NCBI GenBank assembly: GCA_028821455.1
Contig: JAPPGE010000067.1
Coordinates: 111,242-175,241 of the forward strand
Source of the DNA: a bacterium
GTDB lineage: Bacteria > Pseudomonadota > Alphaproteobacteria > SP197
DNA length: 64,000 bases
Reading direction: 5' to 3'
A program made the position numbers and the translations under genes. A model generated the notes under the pieces. It was given only the letters and a program-made list of their open reading frames with translations. It was not told where the DNA came from and did not search any database. Below, piece after piece: positions 8,749-19,362 of the stretch. The first letter of the stretch is position 1. Each line of letters opens with the position of its first letter.

Positions 8749-9825
8749 TCACTCCAATGGGAACAGCCGCGTGACGTGGCCCATCTTGCGGCCTGGCCGT
8801 GCCTGGGTCTTGCCGTAGAGGTGAAGCTTGGCATCGCCCTCGCAGAGAATGTCGCGCCAAGAGGATGCGTCGTCACCCAGAAGATTGGTCATCACGGCGT
8901 TGCTGTGGCGTGACGGATCGCCCAGGGGCAGTCCGGCCACGGCGCGGATGAACTGTTCGAACTGGCTGGTGCGGCAGGCATCGATGGTCCAGTGCCCCGA
9001 ATTGTGGGGCCTGGCGGCAAGTTCGTTCACCAGAAGACGATCGCCGGGGGCAACGAACATCTCCACTGCCAGGAGACCGACGAGGCCGAGAGCCTCTGCC
9101 AGCCGGCCGGCCATGGCAACGGCGGCAGCGGCCACGTCCCCGGGCAGGGGTGCGGGCGCCCGGGTCTCCGCGAGGATGCCGTCTCGATGGGTGTTCCGGA
9201 CAACATCGAAAGCCCGGATGGCGCCCCTGATGTCGCGGGCAACGATGGCCGAGACCTCCATGGTGAAGTCGACGACGCCCTCCAGGATGGCCTCCCGGCG
9301 CCCCATGGCCACCCAGGCGTCCTCGAGATCCCGCTGCTGTGTGACGCGGACCTGACCCTTGCCGTCATAGCCCATGCGCGCCGTCTTCAGGATCGCCGGG
9401 CTGCCTGTCGCTGCGAGTCTCTCACCGGGTCCGGGAAGGGCGGCGTAGGGCGCAGTGGCGCAACCCTGGCGGTTGAGAAAATCCTTCTCGCTCACCCGGT
9501 GCTGGGTCATCTCCAGGCAACGCCAGTGGGGGCGCACCGGAGCATGCCGGGCCATGTGCCGGAAGGACGCAACCGGCAGGTTCTCGAACTCGAAGGTGAT
9601 GACATCCACCGCCGAGGCAAAGGTCTCGATACTGCCGGCATCATCGTATGCTCCGATGGTCGCGGCGTGGGCCACCTCCACGGCCGGACTTTCCTCTGCC
9701 GGGCAGAACACATGGCAACGGTAGCCCAGCGCCGCGGCGGCGAGGGCCACCATGCGACCGAGCTGACCGCCGCCGACGATACCGATGACACCGCCCGGCG
9801 GCACCACCCGGCGGTCGTCATCCAT
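8749..9825 (-). CDS. purK: N5-carboxyaminoimidazole ribonucleotide synthase
   Basis: ATP-grasp enzyme that converts AIR, bicarbonate and ATP to N5-CAIR in purine synthesis. The 358-residue product begins [25 protein letters not shown], and the GGGQLGRM loop is diagnostic. Later come [22 protein letters not shown] and the ATP-grasp metal region [26 protein letters not shown]. The chosen ATG at 9825 lies 8 bp inside the end of purE, as expected for a purEK operon; the upstream 67 codons of the open frame are antisense to purE's true frame. A short tail ([16 protein letters not shown]) ends the protein normally. Confidence 0.96.
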   Translation of the reverse strand: MDDDRRVVPPGGVIGIVGGGQLGRMVALAAAALGYRCHVFCPAEESPAVEVAHAATIGAYDDAGSIETFASAVDVITFEFENLPVASFRHMARHAPVRPHWRCLEMTQHRVSEKDFLNRQGCATAPYAALPGPGERLAATGSPAILKTARMGYDGKGQVRVTQQRDLEDAWVAMGRREAILEGVVDFTMEVSAIVARDIRGAIRAFDVVRNTHRDGILAETRAPAPLPGDVAAAAVAMAGRLAEALGLVGLLAVEMFVAPGDRLLVNELAARPHNSGHWTIDACRTSQFEQFIRAVAGLPLGDPSRHSNAVMTNLLGDDASSWRDILCEGDAKLHLYGKTQARPGRKMGHVTRLFPLE

Positions 9826-10303
9826 CGGCGTCAGGGTGCTCGGCCACGGACCCGGTCTGCTGGCTCCGCCAGTCCTCCAGGGCCCGGGCCACGTGCGGAT
9901 TGACGAGACCGACGATGGCGGCGGCCAGAAGGGCGGCATTGATGGCGCCCGACTTGCCGATGGCAAGCGTGCCGACCGGCACTCCGGTCGGCATCTGCAC
10001 GATGGAAAGCAGGCTGTCGAGGCCATTGAGTGCCCGGCTTTCCACAGGCACGCCGAGCACCGGAAGGGAGGTCTTGGCCGCCGTCATGCCCGGAAGATGC
10101 GCCGCGCCGCCGGCACCGGCGATGATGACCTTGAGGCCGCGGTCATGGGCGGCCTCGGCATAGGCAAACATGCGATCGGGCGTACGGTGGGCCGAAACGA
10201 TCCTGACCTCGTGCGGGACGCCGATCTCGCCCAGTGTTTCGGCGGCATGGCGCATGGTGTCCCAGTCCGACTGGCTTCCCATGATGATGCCCACTTCAAC
10301 CAT
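9818..10303 (-). CDS. purE: N5-carboxyaminoimidazole ribonucleotide mutase
   Basis: Converts N5-CAIR to CAIR, the step after PurK. The 161-residue protein starts [14 protein letters not shown] (active-site GSxSDW), followed by [13 protein letters not shown] (catalytic His region), [12 protein letters not shown] and [25 protein letters not shown], all family signatures. ATG at 10303 is preceded by GGGGAGGCGACGGGTC, a good ribosome-binding site. It overlaps purK by 8 bp as the first gene of the purEK operon and is divergent from the DUF465 gene. Confidence 0.97.
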   Translation of the reverse strand: MVEVGIIMGSQSDWDTMRHAAETLGEIGVPHEVRIVSAHRTPDRMFAYAEAAHDRGLKVIIAGAGGAAHLPGMTAAKTSLPVLGVPVESRALNGLDSLLSIVQMPTGVPVGTLAIGKSGAINAALLAAAIVGLVNPHVARALEDWRSQQTGSVAEHPDADG

Positions 10304-10529
10304 GACCCGTCGCCTCCCCATCAAGGCAGCTCCGCACCGATCCTACACCCGGTCGATTCCGCGAAACAGCCGGGGTAGAGGACACGAGCGCCCGGCAATC
10401 GACCGCTCTCGCATAGCCACCACGTCACTTCCTTCCTATACTGTCCGTCAGGTCCTGACCGGACAGGATGTTCGCCTTGCGGCGATGTCCGGCAAGGAAC
10501 CGGAAACAGGAATCCTGGCGGAGGAATCG

Positions 10530-10709
10530 ATGACAAACCCCGATGATTTGGCTGTCCTGGAAGCGCGGCATGCAGCACTCGAGCAGGAAATCCATGATGA
10601 ATCCCATCGCCCGCTACCGAACCAGACCCATCTCACGGATCTCAAGCGCAGGAAACTTCAGATCAAGGAGCAGATTGAACGAATGTCGGCCGTGAACGGT
10701 CCTGCCTGA
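10530..10709 (+). CDS. DUF465 (YdcH-like) small protein
   Basis: A 59-residue charged, helical protein: an N-terminal helix (LAVLEARHAALEQEI) and a C-terminal helix LTDLKRRKLQIKEQIERM separated by a short turn. This is the DUF465/YdcH pattern, in which L-K-x-x-K-L-x-x-K-x-x-I is conserved. The chosen ATG at 10530 has GGCGGAGGAATCG before it; the longer frame upstream is antisense to purE. Function is unknown; members are abundant small cytosolic coiled coils. It stands alone, divergent from purEK and convergent with hldE. Confidence 0.85.
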   Translation: MTNPDDLAVLEARHAALEQEIHDESHRPLPNQTHLTDLKRRKLQIKEQIERMSAVNGPA

Positions 10710-10754
10710 CCCTGCCAGGCACAGGGGGCCCCGAAGCGAGGTGTTGCGGGGCGG

Positions 10755-12239
10755 TCATCTCCCGTCGGCGTCGGAAGCCATCCGGGTCACGGTCGCGGTG
10801 GTGCTGAACCCCTCTACCAGATCGGCAAGGTAGACCCTGCCACCATAGGAGGTCACGATATCGGCGCCGACGACCTCGTCGAGGCGGTAATCCGACCCCT
10901 TCACCAGAACGTCAGGGCGCAGGTGTTCGATCAGGGTTAACGGCGTCGCTTCGCTGAAGACGACCACCAGGTCCACGTCCGCCATCGAGGCGAGGATCTG
11001 GGCCCTGGAAATCTCGGACTGCACGGGACGGCCAGGACCCTTGAGACCCCGGACGGAGCTATCGTTGTTGAGCGCCACCACCAGCCGGTCACACTGCTGG
11101 CGTGCCTGGCGCAGGAGCGATACATGGCCGGGATGGAGCAGATCGAAACAGCCGTTGGTGAAGCCGATCCGATCTGCAGAGTCACGCCACGAGGCGACCA
11201 TGTCCTGGGCCGTCTCGAGGGACACGATCTTCGCTTCGTTGCTCTCGAAGGCCTGGCCATGCAGGACATGCCGCAGATCGTCGGTGCCGACCACCGCTGT
11301 CCCGCTCTTGCCCACGGCCGCACCACCGGCAAGGTTGGCCAGCCGGGCAGCAGTCTCCAGCGCGAGGCCCTGACCCAGGGCGGCAGCGAACACCGCGACC
11401 ACGGTGTCTCCGGCGCCGGAAACGTCATAGACCTCGCGCACCTCCGCCGGCAGATGAAGTGTCGCGCCGTTGCGCTCGACGAGGGACATGCCGGAGGCAC
11501 TCCGTGTGACCAGGATGCACCCGGCATCCGATTCTTCCATCACGGCTCGGGCCGCCGCGACAACGTCCCCGTCGCCGTTCACGTCCATGCGGGCCGCCAT
11601 GGCCAGTTCCTGGCGGTTGGGAGTGAGAACACTGGCCCCGCGGTAACGCGAGAATGTGTGACTCTTGGGGTCGACGACGACGGGGATGCCCGCGTGACGC
11701 GCCGCGGCAATGACGGCACCGGTCACCTCCGCTGTCATCACGCCCTTGGCATAGTCCGACAGGACAAGCACATCGACACCCGACATGGCGTGGGCGGCGA
11801 TGTCGACGATCCTGGACGCCGTCTCCGGCAGAATGGCGCGATCCGTCTCATGATCGGCGCGCAACAGCTGGTGCCCACCGTCGACGAATCGGTCCTTGCG
11901 GGTGGAAAGCCGGTTCCGCTCCACCAGTACGTAAGGTTCCACACCCTCTTCTCGGGCGATCATGGAAATCAGATCGCGACCGACCTGGTCGTCTCCCACG
12001 ACGGCCACGAAACACACCCGTGCGCCGATGGCGACCAGGTTGCGCAGGACATTGCCGGCACCTCCCGGCATGGATTCCTCGGTCTCGACGCGCAGCACGG
12101 GAACGGGTGCCTCGGGAGAGATCCGCTCCACACCCCCGTAGATGAAACGGTCGAGCATGACGTCGCCGATCACCATGATACGGGCGCCGGCAAGCCGGTC
12201 GATCGCTGCCGCAAGATCGGGAGACTGGTTCGTCGACAT
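10755..12239 (-). CDS. hldE: Bifunctional heptose-7-phosphate kinase / heptose-1-phosphate adenylyltransferase
   Basis: Makes ADP-heptose precursor for lipopolysaccharide core. The 494-residue product has an N-terminal PfkB-type kinase (VIGDVMLDRFIYGGVERISPEAP, then PGGAGNVLRNL and the anion-hole motif VSGAGDTVVAVF at about residue 270). The C-terminal cytidylyltransferase-like domain has GFTNGCFDLLHPGHVSLLRQ (HxGH nucleotide-binding motif). The ATG at 12239 follows GGAAGGGGC; the longer reading to 12320 has no family match. Both domains are intact, so this is the fused HldE form rather than separate HldA/HldC. It is divergent from prpE across 123 bp. Confidence 0.96.
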   Translation of the reverse strand: MSTNQSPDLAAAIDRLAGARIMVIGDVMLDRFIYGGVERISPEAPVPVLRVETEESMPGGAGNVLRNLVAIGARVCFVAVVGDDQVGRDLISMIAREEGVEPYVLVERNRLSTRKDRFVDGGHQLLRADHETDRAILPETASRIVDIAAHAMSGVDVLVLSDYAKGVMTAEVTGAVIAAARHAGIPVVVDPKSHTFSRYRGASVLTPNRQELAMAARMDVNGDGDVVAAARAVMEESDAGCILVTRSASGMSLVERNGATLHLPAEVREVYDVSGAGDTVVAVFAAALGQGLALETAARLANLAGGAAVGKSGTAVVGTDDLRHVLHGQAFESNEAKIVSLETAQDMVASWRDSADRIGFTNGCFDLLHPGHVSLLRQARQQCDRLVVALNNDSSVRGLKGPGRPVQSEISRAQILASMADVDLVVVFSEATPLTLIEHLRPDVLVKGSDYRLDEVVGADIVTSYGGRVYLADLVEGFSTTATVTRMASDADGR

Positions 12240-12362
12240 GCCCCTTCCTTGCACCGATGGGCCTTTTGCGTCAATCGACCGGCCGGAGAACGCTAGGGCG
12301 TGGCTTTCAGGTCGTGCCAAAGGACCCTACGATAGTGACCGGTTGGACCAGGAGCTGGAGCG

Positions 12363-14264
12363 ATGTCGCAGGCTTTTGAGAGCATCTACCATCAATCGCT
12401 GGCCGATCCGGCCGGTTACTGGGATGAGCTGGCCGGTAACATCTGCTGGACGAGGCGCTGGGAACGGGTGCTCGACGACACCCGGGCGCCCTTCTATCGC
12501 TGGTTCCCCGGAGGCGAGACCAACACCTGCTGGAATGCCATTGATCGCCACGTGGACGCCGGACGCGGCGATCAACTCGCGCTGATCTGGGAAAGTCCGA
12601 TCACCGGTGCCAGGCGAACGCTGACCTACAGCGAACTCAAGCGCGAGGTGGCGACCTTTGCCGGTGTCCTGAGCAACCACGCGGTCACCCGGGGAGACCG
12701 TGTCGTGATCTACATGCCTGCCGTGCCCGAGGCAGTCATTGCAATGCTGGCCTGTGCCCGCATCGGTGCCGTCCACTCGGTGGTGTTCGGCGGGTTTGCC
12801 GCGGCGGAGGTCGCCAAGCGCCTTGATGACGCGACGCCGAAAGTGGTTCTCACTGCCACTTGCGGTATCGAACCGGGCCGCATCATCCCCTACCTCCCCA
12901 TACTCGAGGAGGCTTTCACCCTCGCATCACACGTCCCCGAAACAATGATCGTCCTGGCGCGGGAACAGCAATCCGCCGGACTGAAGGCGGGACGCGATCA
13001 TGACTGGCACGAGGAAATGGTCCGGGCGGCACCCGTCGACTGGGTCCCTGTGGCCGCCACCGACCCGCTCTACATCCTCTATACCTCCGGGACCACGGGC
13101 AAGCCGAAGGGTGTCGTGCGGGACAATGGCGGGCACGCCGTGGCGCTCATGTGGACCATGAAGGCGATCTATGACGTGGCGCCGGGCGAATGCTGGTGGG
13201 CGGCGAGCGACATCGGCTGGGTCGTCGGTCACAGCTACATCGTCTATGCGCCTCTCCTCCACGGGAATCCGACAATTCTCTTCGAGGGCAAGCCGGTCGG
13301 CACACCCGATGCCGGGGTCTTCTGGCGCGTCATCGAAAGGAACGGCGTGGCAGCCCTCTTTACGGCGCCGACCGCGATCCGCGCCATCCGCCGTGACGAT
13401 CCGGAAGGCGAATTCCTCGCGGAAGCGGATCTCTCGGCGTTCCGCACCCTCTTCCTTGCCGGTGAACGCGCCGATCCGGACACCATCGCATGGGCGGAGG
13501 AGAAGCTGTCGCGGCCGGTGGTCGACCACTGGTGGCAAACGGAGACGGGTTGGGCGATGGCTGCCTATTGCCGTGGCATCGACGATCTCCCGGTACGGCA
13601 CGGCTCGCCGGGTCGGCCGACACCCGGATATGCCATCGACATTCTCAATGCGCGAGGCCATCGCCTGCCTGCCGGCACCACGGGCGCCGTCTGCGTGCGT
13701 CTCCCTCTGCCGCCGAGCTCGCTGCCCACCCTGTGGAACAACGACGAAGGCTTTGTCTCGAGCTATCTCGAGGAGTACCCCGGATACTATTCGACGGGAG
13801 ATGCCGGCATGTACGACAGCGACGGCTATCTCTACATCATGGGCCGCACCGACGATGTCATGAACGTCGCCGGACACCGCCTGTCGACAGGCGCCATGGA
13901 AGAAATCCTGGCCACGTTGCCGGACGTTGCCGAGTGCGCCGTGATCGGCGTTGCCGATGCGTTGCGCGGCCAGGTTCCCGTCGGACTTCTGGTGCTCAAT
14001 GCGACGTCGACCGCCTCCCACGCCGACATCGTGAACGATGCCGTGCGGCGGGTGCGCAACGATGTTGGCGCGGTGGCGAATTTCCGCAAGGCGGTGATCG
14101 TTCCGCGCCTTCCCAAGACCCGCTCGGGCAAGATCCTGCGCCGTTCCATGCGGCAGATCGCCGACGGTGAAGCCGTGCCCATGCCGGCCACGATCGAGGA
14201 TCCCGGCGCGCTTGACGAGATCAGGGAGGCCCTGGCGACAATCGGCTACCCGGCAGACAGCTGA
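12363..14264 (+). CDS. prpE: Propionate--CoA ligase (AMP-forming acyl-CoA synthetase)
   Basis: Activates propionate (or acetate) to the CoA thioester with ATP. The 633-residue protein has the ANL-superfamily core: P-loop YTSGTTGKPKGVVRDNGGH, the DNGGH being typical of PrpE rather than Acs; HWWQTETGW; STGDAGMYDSDGYLYIMGRTDDVMNVAGHRL; and the C-terminal catalytic lysine in KTRSGKILRRSMR. The N-terminal ACAS_N region begins QAFESIYHQSLADPAGYW. The start ATG at 12363 is well placed. It ends exactly where the convergent rnd stop begins (no spacer). Substrate assignment to propionate rests on the DNGGH motif and overall resemblance. Confidence 0.92.
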   Translation: MSQAFESIYHQSLADPAGYWDELAGNICWTRRWERVLDDTRAPFYRWFPGGETNTCWNAIDRHVDAGRGDQLALIWESPITGARRTLTYSELKREVATFAGVLSNHAVTRGDRVVIYMPAVPEAVIAMLACARIGAVHSVVFGGFAAAEVAKRLDDATPKVVLTATCGIEPGRIIPYLPILEEAFTLASHVPETMIVLAREQQSAGLKAGRDHDWHEEMVRAAPVDWVPVAATDPLYILYTSGTTGKPKGVVRDNGGHAVALMWTMKAIYDVAPGECWWAASDIGWVVGHSYIVYAPLLHGNPTILFEGKPVGTPDAGVFWRVIERNGVAALFTAPTAIRAIRRDDPEGEFLAEADLSAFRTLFLAGERADPDTIAWAEEKLSRPVVDHWWQTETGWAMAAYCRGIDDLPVRHGSPGRPTPGYAIDILNARGHRLPAGTTGAVCVRLPLPPSSLPTLWNNDEGFVSSYLEEYPGYYSTGDAGMYDSDGYLYIMGRTDDVMNVAGHRLSTGAMEEILATLPDVAECAVIGVADALRGQVPVGLLVLNATSTASHADIVNDAVRRVRNDVGAVANFRKAVIVPRLPKTRSGKILRRSMRQIADGEAVPMPATIEDPGALDEIREALATIGYPADS

Positions 14265-15413
14265 TCACTCGAGCGGAACCAGCTTCAGCGTTCCCTTCTC
14301 CAGGGCGAGCGCCAGCGTTCCGTCGCGCAGGCGTTCGATGTCCCGCCCAAGCAGGTCATAGCGCCAGCCACATGCCAGCGGACTGTCGCCCGGCGGCGTG
14401 GCGGCGAACCGGCGGATCTCGTCAGAACTGGCGATCAGCGCCTGGGCCACGCCGAGTTCCTCGCAACGGGCGTTGATCAGGGTGCGGATGAGATCGGCGA
14501 GGGCCAGCGGCACACGCGCAGACTGCCTTTCTTCGAACTGCGGCAGGGCGTCCGTACCGAGCGCCATGGCACGATTGACAGCCTCGATGATCTGGCGTCC
14601 CCGGGAACCTCCAGCCATGCCGCGCGGAATCAGCCGGACTCCCCCGAGCGCCTCCTCGGTCTGCGGCCGGGAGGTGGCGATGGCGACAAGGGCGTCATCG
14701 GTCATGACGCGCCGGCGGGGAAGGTTCCTTTCCTGCGCCAATCGCTCCCGCCATGCCGCGACCTCGCGCAACACCGCCAGATCGCGCGGCCGCCGGGGTT
14801 TCTTCCTGATGCGGATCCAGGCCTGGGAAATGTCATTGCGGTAGGTTTGCGGGTCGTTGAGCCATGCCATTCTGTCGCCGACCCACGCCTCGCGCCCCTT
14901 GCTGGCCAGTTCCGAGGAGAGGTGTTCGTAGACATGGCGAAGACTGGTCACATCTTCGAGGGCATAGGCAATCTGCTTCCTGGAGAGCGGCCGCTTCGAC
15001 CAGTCCGTGATCTGCGCTCCCTTGCCGATGGTCCTTCCGGTGACAGCCTCGACAATCCGCGCGTAGCCGACCTGTTCACCATGACCGCAGGCCATGGCCG
15101 CCACCTGGGTATCGAAGACCGGACCCGGCAGCGCGCCCGAAAGATGGAGAAGGATCTCCAGATCCTGGCGGCCCGCATGGAACACCTTGAGCACATTCCT
15201 GTCGGCCATGAGATCGAAGACGGGACCCAGATCGACACCGTCCGCCAGGGCATCGACAACCGCCGCCTCGCCGGCGCCGGCGATTTGGACGAGACACAAC
15301 TGCGGCCAGTACGTGCGCTCCGGAATGAACTCCGTATCAACGGTGATCCAGGTGTCGCCCCGCAGTCGGCGACAGAACCCGGCAATGCTCTGCGTGTCGG
15401 CAAGTACCTGCAT
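14265..15413 (-). CDS. rnd: Ribonuclease D
   Basis: 3'-to-5' exoribonuclease involved in tRNA 3' maturation. The 382-residue protein starts MQVLADTQSIAGFCRRL. The DEDD exonuclease acids are visible in VDTEFIPERTYWPQLCLVQ, FHAGRQDLEIL and YALEDVTSLRHVYEHL, with the conserved Tyr. HRDC-type helical regions follow (LREVAAWRERLAQERNLPRR). The ATG at 15413 was chosen over the longer reading from 15578 because the family begins here. It is convergent with prpE without a spacer and divergent from aspS. The usual alphaproteobacterial rnd-aspS neighbourhood is conserved. Confidence 0.95.
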   Translation of the reverse strand: MQVLADTQSIAGFCRRLRGDTWITVDTEFIPERTYWPQLCLVQIAGAGEAAVVDALADGVDLGPVFDLMADRNVLKVFHAGRQDLEILLHLSGALPGPVFDTQVAAMACGHGEQVGYARIVEAVTGRTIGKGAQITDWSKRPLSRKQIAYALEDVTSLRHVYEHLSSELASKGREAWVGDRMAWLNDPQTYRNDISQAWIRIRKKPRRPRDLAVLREVAAWRERLAQERNLPRRRVMTDDALVAIATSRPQTEEALGGVRLIPRGMAGGSRGRQIIEAVNRAMALGTDALPQFEERQSARVPLALADLIRTLINARCEELGVAQALIASSDEIRRFAATPPGDSPLACGWRYDLLGRDIERLRDGTLALALEKGTLKLVPLE

Positions 15414-15650
15414 GGCGGCCTCTCTACCGGCGCGCTTCCCGGAAGTCCACAAGGACGAGTCTTGCGTTCGGAGCGCGATTGTCGCGGATCCACCGGCGAG
15501 GGACGGAGCTGTTGCCGTCACGGCGCCCATGTCATGGCAGCGCTGCGAATGACCGAGCGGGGAACGCGCCGGCAGCATGCCATCCGCCGCTTGACAAACA
15601 GGTGGCGTTGCGTTGTCTAGCCTTCACACCTGCTTCCCGGATTGTCGTTC

Positions 15651-17420
15651 ATGCACCGTTATCGCACACACACCTGCGGTGAACTTCGCCGCGACCATGT
15701 CGGCACCTCCGTGCGCCTTTCTGGCTGGGTTCACCGCAAGCGGGATCACGGCAACCTTCTCTTCGTTGATCTGCGCGACCAGTACGGCATGACCCAGTGT
15801 GTCATCGAGACCGATGATCCCGGGTTCGCCGCCGTGGAGGGGATTCGCCCGGAAAGTGTGGTCACCATCGAAGGCGAACTGGTGTCCCGCGATGACGACA
15901 CCGTGAACCCGGAAATCGACACCGGCGAGGTCGAGGTGCGCATCCGGGAGTTCCGCGTGCTGTCGGAGGCCGAGCCGTTGCCGATGCCGGTGTTCGGCGA
16001 GGTCGACTATCCCGAGGACGTGCGTCTGCGATACAGGTTTCTCGACCTGCGCAGACCATCGATGCACGCCAACATCGTGCTGCGCTCGAGGATCATCGAA
16101 TCCATACGCCGGCGCATGATCCAGGGCGGTTTCCTCGAGTTCCAGACTCCCATACTGACCGCTTCGAGTCCGGAAGGGGCGCGGGACTTCCTGGTTCCCA
16201 GCCGCCTTCACCACGGCTCCTTCTACGCCCTCCCCCAGGCGCCGCAGCAGTTCAAGCAGCTTGTCATGGCCTCCGGCTTCGACCGCTACTTCCAGATCGC
16301 GCCATGTTTCCGTGACGAGGATGCGCGCGCCGACCGGTCGCCCGGGGAATTCTACCAGCTCGACGTGGAGATGGCCTTCGCGACGCAGGAGGACGTGTTC
16401 GCGGCCATCGAACCCGTCATCGGCGGACTGTTCCGGGAGTTCACGTCGTTTTCGGTCACGGAGCCGCCGTTCCCCCGCATCACCTATGCCGACGCTATGC
16501 TGAAGTACGGCACCGACAAGCCGGACCTGCGCAATCCCCTCATCAACGTCGACGCCACGGCGCCCTTTGCCGATTCCGACTTCAGGATCTTCCGCCGGCA
16601 GATCAGCGAAGGCGCGGTGGTCCGCGCCATTCCCGTGCCGGGAGGCGCGGCGTCGCCGCGCAGCTTCTTCGATCGCATGATCGCCTTTGCCCAGGAGAAC
16701 GGGGCGGGAGGCTTGGCCTGGATCGTTTTCCAGGACGGCGCCGGCAAGGGACCCGTCGCACGGCTTCTCAAAGACGGAGAACTCGACGCAATCCGATCAC
16801 TCGCCGGACTTGGCGACGGCGATGCGGTGTTCTTTTCCTGCGATTCGAGGGATGCGGCCGAGCGCATCGCCGGGCTGGTGCGCGCCCGTGTCTGCGATGA
16901 GCTTTCTCTCGCCAAAGGGGACAGTTTCCGGTTCTGCTGGATCGTCGACTATCCGATGTACGAATACGATCCGGAGAGGAAGAGGATCGATTTCAGCCAC
17001 AATCCCTTTTCCATGCCCCAGGGCGGTCTCGTGGCCCTGGAGTCCCGGGACCCTCTCGACATCCTGGCCTACCAGTACGACATCGTGTGCAACGGCGTCG
17101 AACTCTCCAGCGGCGCCATCCGCAATCACGAACCGGCCACCATGATCAAGGCTTTCGAGATCGCCGGCTACCCGGCGAGTGAGGTCGAGGCGCGGTTCGG
17201 CGCCCTCCACGACGCCTTCCGCTACGGGTGTCCCCCGCACGGCGGCATCGCTCCCGGAATCGACCGCATCGTCATGCTGCTCGCAGGGGAATCGAACATC
17301 CGCGAAGTCACGCTCTTCCCGATGAATCAGCAGGCCCAGGACCTGATGATGGGGGCGCCGGGAGAGGTTTCCGGGCAACAGCTGAGAGAACTCGGCATCC
17401 GTCTCGCCAAACCGTCATGA
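15651..17420 (+). CDS. aspS: Aspartyl-tRNA synthetase
   Basis: Charges tRNA-Asp (and, in bacteria lacking AsnRS, tRNA-Asn). The 589-residue product is the long bacterial class II form. It has an N-terminal OB-fold anticodon-binding domain ([26 protein letters not shown]), motif 2 around [24 protein letters not shown], the bacterial GAD insertion in the middle, and motif 3 [17 protein letters not shown]. The ATG at 15651 is preferred over the TTG three codons upstream. No adjacent operon partner; an 817-bp region without a recognised gene follows. Confidence 0.97.
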   Translation: MHRYRTHTCGELRRDHVGTSVRLSGWVHRKRDHGNLLFVDLRDQYGMTQCVIETDDPGFAAVEGIRPESVVTIEGELVSRDDDTVNPEIDTGEVEVRIREFRVLSEAEPLPMPVFGEVDYPEDVRLRYRFLDLRRPSMHANIVLRSRIIESIRRRMIQGGFLEFQTPILTASSPEGARDFLVPSRLHHGSFYALPQAPQQFKQLVMASGFDRYFQIAPCFRDEDARADRSPGEFYQLDVEMAFATQEDVFAAIEPVIGGLFREFTSFSVTEPPFPRITYADAMLKYGTDKPDLRNPLINVDATAPFADSDFRIFRRQISEGAVVRAIPVPGGAASPRSFFDRMIAFAQENGAGGLAWIVFQDGAGKGPVARLLKDGELDAIRSLAGLGDGDAVFFSCDSRDAAERIAGLVRARVCDELSLAKGDSFRFCWIVDYPMYEYDPERKRIDFSHNPFSMPQGGLVALESRDPLDILAYQYDIVCNGVELSSGAIRNHEPATMIKAFEIAGYPASEVEARFGALHDAFRYGCPPHGGIAPGIDRIVMLLAGESNIREVTLFPMNQQAQDLMMGAPGEVSGQQLRELGIRLAKPS

Positions 17421-18237
17421 ACAGCCGTCGGTTTAGCGACCTCGGCCGCAAATGGAAACCACTCCGTCACGGCATGAAACAACGGTACGATCTCGGTCAG
17501 ACATGAAGCGCTGTCTCGCACGGCGCACCGATCAACATGATCGCAACACGACGCGTTGCTCGTTGTGCGCCATTCAGCAACTCCTGGAGCAAGTATTCGT
17601 TCAGGCCGTGGAATCAACCGGCATCAGGGCGCGATGCTGAGGAGCGTGGCGTTTGCATCGAACGTCCCCGCAGCCGGCGAGAGACTCGTTCGGCAGCGGT
17701 GAAGTGCTGATCTAGCAGGGTTGCTGGTGGTTCGCGGCGGCGCAGCGTGCGGTGAAGAGCGGGCGGACCGGATTCCAGCTGGTCGGCGTTCGGGAAACCA
17801 CGACAGCCGAAGACCGGAGACGCACGTTGGGTCTCGCGGGACTGGCAAGGTCGTCCACCCCTCCACCGGACCAGAGAGCCAGGAACTTGCAGAGCTCTGG
17901 ACACTGCCTGACGAGCAGTCGCTTGGACGACAGCCTCCGCACAGGCGTCTCTGAACGTCGACCTCCGTCCTGCCGGTCTTGCGGAACGTCTCGGAGCGGG
18001 ATGCGCCTATGCCCATAGTGCGGCACGACGACCGCCATACCGGATCCAGCCGAAGTTCCGCCTGCTTTCAGCAACACAAACACGGTCGAGTGTCGCCTGA
18101 ATTTGCAAAGCTGCGTTTCGCCGTCGAGTCAGCCGGATTGCCAGCCCGCTGAAGTGAAGCCGAATGTGCGGTATGGCTGGCGTCAGACAACGTCCTTGAA
18201 CGCCAGAAGCGTCAAGAATTCATGTGATCGATATGAA
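17421..18237. other. 817-bp region without recognised gene
   Basis: Lies between aspS and the enolase-superfamily pair. Several short open readings cover it on both strands (for example the minus-strand frame from 18016 to 17624), but none shows a domain, a good ribosome-binding site with a family start, or codon use like the neighbours. One minus-strand stretch near 18000 has a basic, arginine-rich reading that could be decayed transposase, but I could not support that. No tRNA or clear repeat was found. It may be a decayed gene. Confidence 0.4.
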
Positions 18238-19362
18238 TCAGCTGCCGGTGTCGAGAGTCGTGAACGCGTCGTTCTCGATGCGATCCGCCTGGATGGCGAG
18301 GCCGAGCCCCGGACCATTCGGCAATGTGGCATTGCCTTGCAGGTCGGTACGGATCGGATTGGCCGCGCCGTAATCGAAATGCTCGACCGGCACCGGCTGT
18401 TCAAAGTAGCTGCAGCCCCTCACTCCGAGCATCAGCGCAAGGTTGGCGGCCTGGGCAAGCGGATATCCGTAGCTTTGCAACTCGGTCTTCAGACCCCGCG
18501 CACCGGCGAGCGCCATCGCTTTGATCGCTTGGCTGATTCCGCCACAATTGTTGGGGTCGCAGCGAAGTCTTGCCCAGGCGCCGGCATCCAGTGCATGGAC
18601 CATATCCGCGAGATCGACCAACGTGTTGCCGGCAGGAATGATGTCGACTCCGACGGCCCGGTTGAGTTCCGCATAGGCATCGATGTCACTGTCGTTGAAC
18701 GGAGCCTCAAGCCAGTCGCATGGCATGGTCTCGAGCTCTCTGCCAAGTGACAGGGCATCATCGAAGCCGTAGCTCTGTTCAAGATCGAGCATGAACCGGA
18801 GATTTCCACCGAATCGACTGGTTACGGATCGCGCAAGCTCGGCTTCGAATGGCGGCGCACTCATGACGTTGAACTTGACTGCGCGGTAGCCTGCTGCCAC
18901 CAGCTTGTCGCAATAGTCCAGGTAGTCCTCCGGATCTTCGAACACTGGAGAGCTGGCATAGCTCGGAATACGCTCCTGAAAGCCGCCCAACAGCGCTGCC
19001 ATTCCGATATCTGCTTGACGTGCGAAAGCATCCCACATGGCGATGTCGATCAGCGATTCCGCCTCGGGCACTGGCATGGATCGATTGGCCAGCAGATCGA
19101 GTGTCTTGGCGGACCTGTGAACTGTGTTGAAACCGACGAGATCTCCGATCAATGGTTCAAGGGCTGCAACAGCCGGCCCAGGCGGTGCCAGCGGTTGTCC
19201 GGAGTCGTCGCCAGACCATCCTGAGGCGCCGCCAGCCGTATCGACTCTCACCACGGTGTATGCGAGCCGCCGGGCCGGCCGGTGGCCCACAAATCGGTAG
19301 GGCGGTGTGTCGGCCGGTGTAATGCCGTAGACACGGACGCGGCTGATCTCAAACTCCCTCAC
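18238..19362 (-). CDS. Mandelate racemase/muconate lactonizing enzyme (enolase superfamily) protein
   Basis: A 374-residue acid-sugar-dehydratase or racemase-like protein. The enolase-superfamily barrel is visible: K163-F-N165 in the strand-2 position, metal ligands D193 (MLDLEQ) and E219 (WLEAP), and the third position occupied by N246 (PAGN) where many members have Glu. The expected Asp/His dyad on strands 6 and 7 is not obvious: RCDPNNCGGIS supplies an Asp, but the His position reads ELQSYG. The start is GTG at 19362, overlapping the stop of the upstream paralogue (GTGA), so the two form an operon. It is a diverged duplicate of the next gene. Substrate unknown; an acid sugar is the usual kind. 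Confidence 0.8.
   Translation of the reverse strand: MREFEISRVRVYGITPADTPPYRFVGHRPARRLAYTVVRVDTAGGASGWSGDDSGQPLAPPGPAVAALEPLIGDLVGFNTVHRSAKTLDLLANRSMPVPEAESLIDIAMWDAFARQADIGMAALLGGFQERIPSYASSPVFEDPEDYLDYCDKLVAAGYRAVKFNVMSAPPFEAELARSVTSRFGGNLRFMLDLEQSYGFDDALSLGRELETMPCDWLEAPFNDSDIDAYAELNRAVGVDIIPAGNTLVDLADMVHALDAGAWARLRCDPNNCGGISQAIKAMALAGARGLKTELQSYGYPLAQAANLALMLGVRGCSYFEQPVPVEHFDYGAANPIRTDLQGNATLPNGPGLGLAIQADRIENDAFTTLDTGS

Noticed and set aside
10710..10754. Possible terminator between the DUF465 gene and hldE
   Set aside because: GGCCCCG and CGGGGC can pair, but the loop is long and no T-run follows in either direction.
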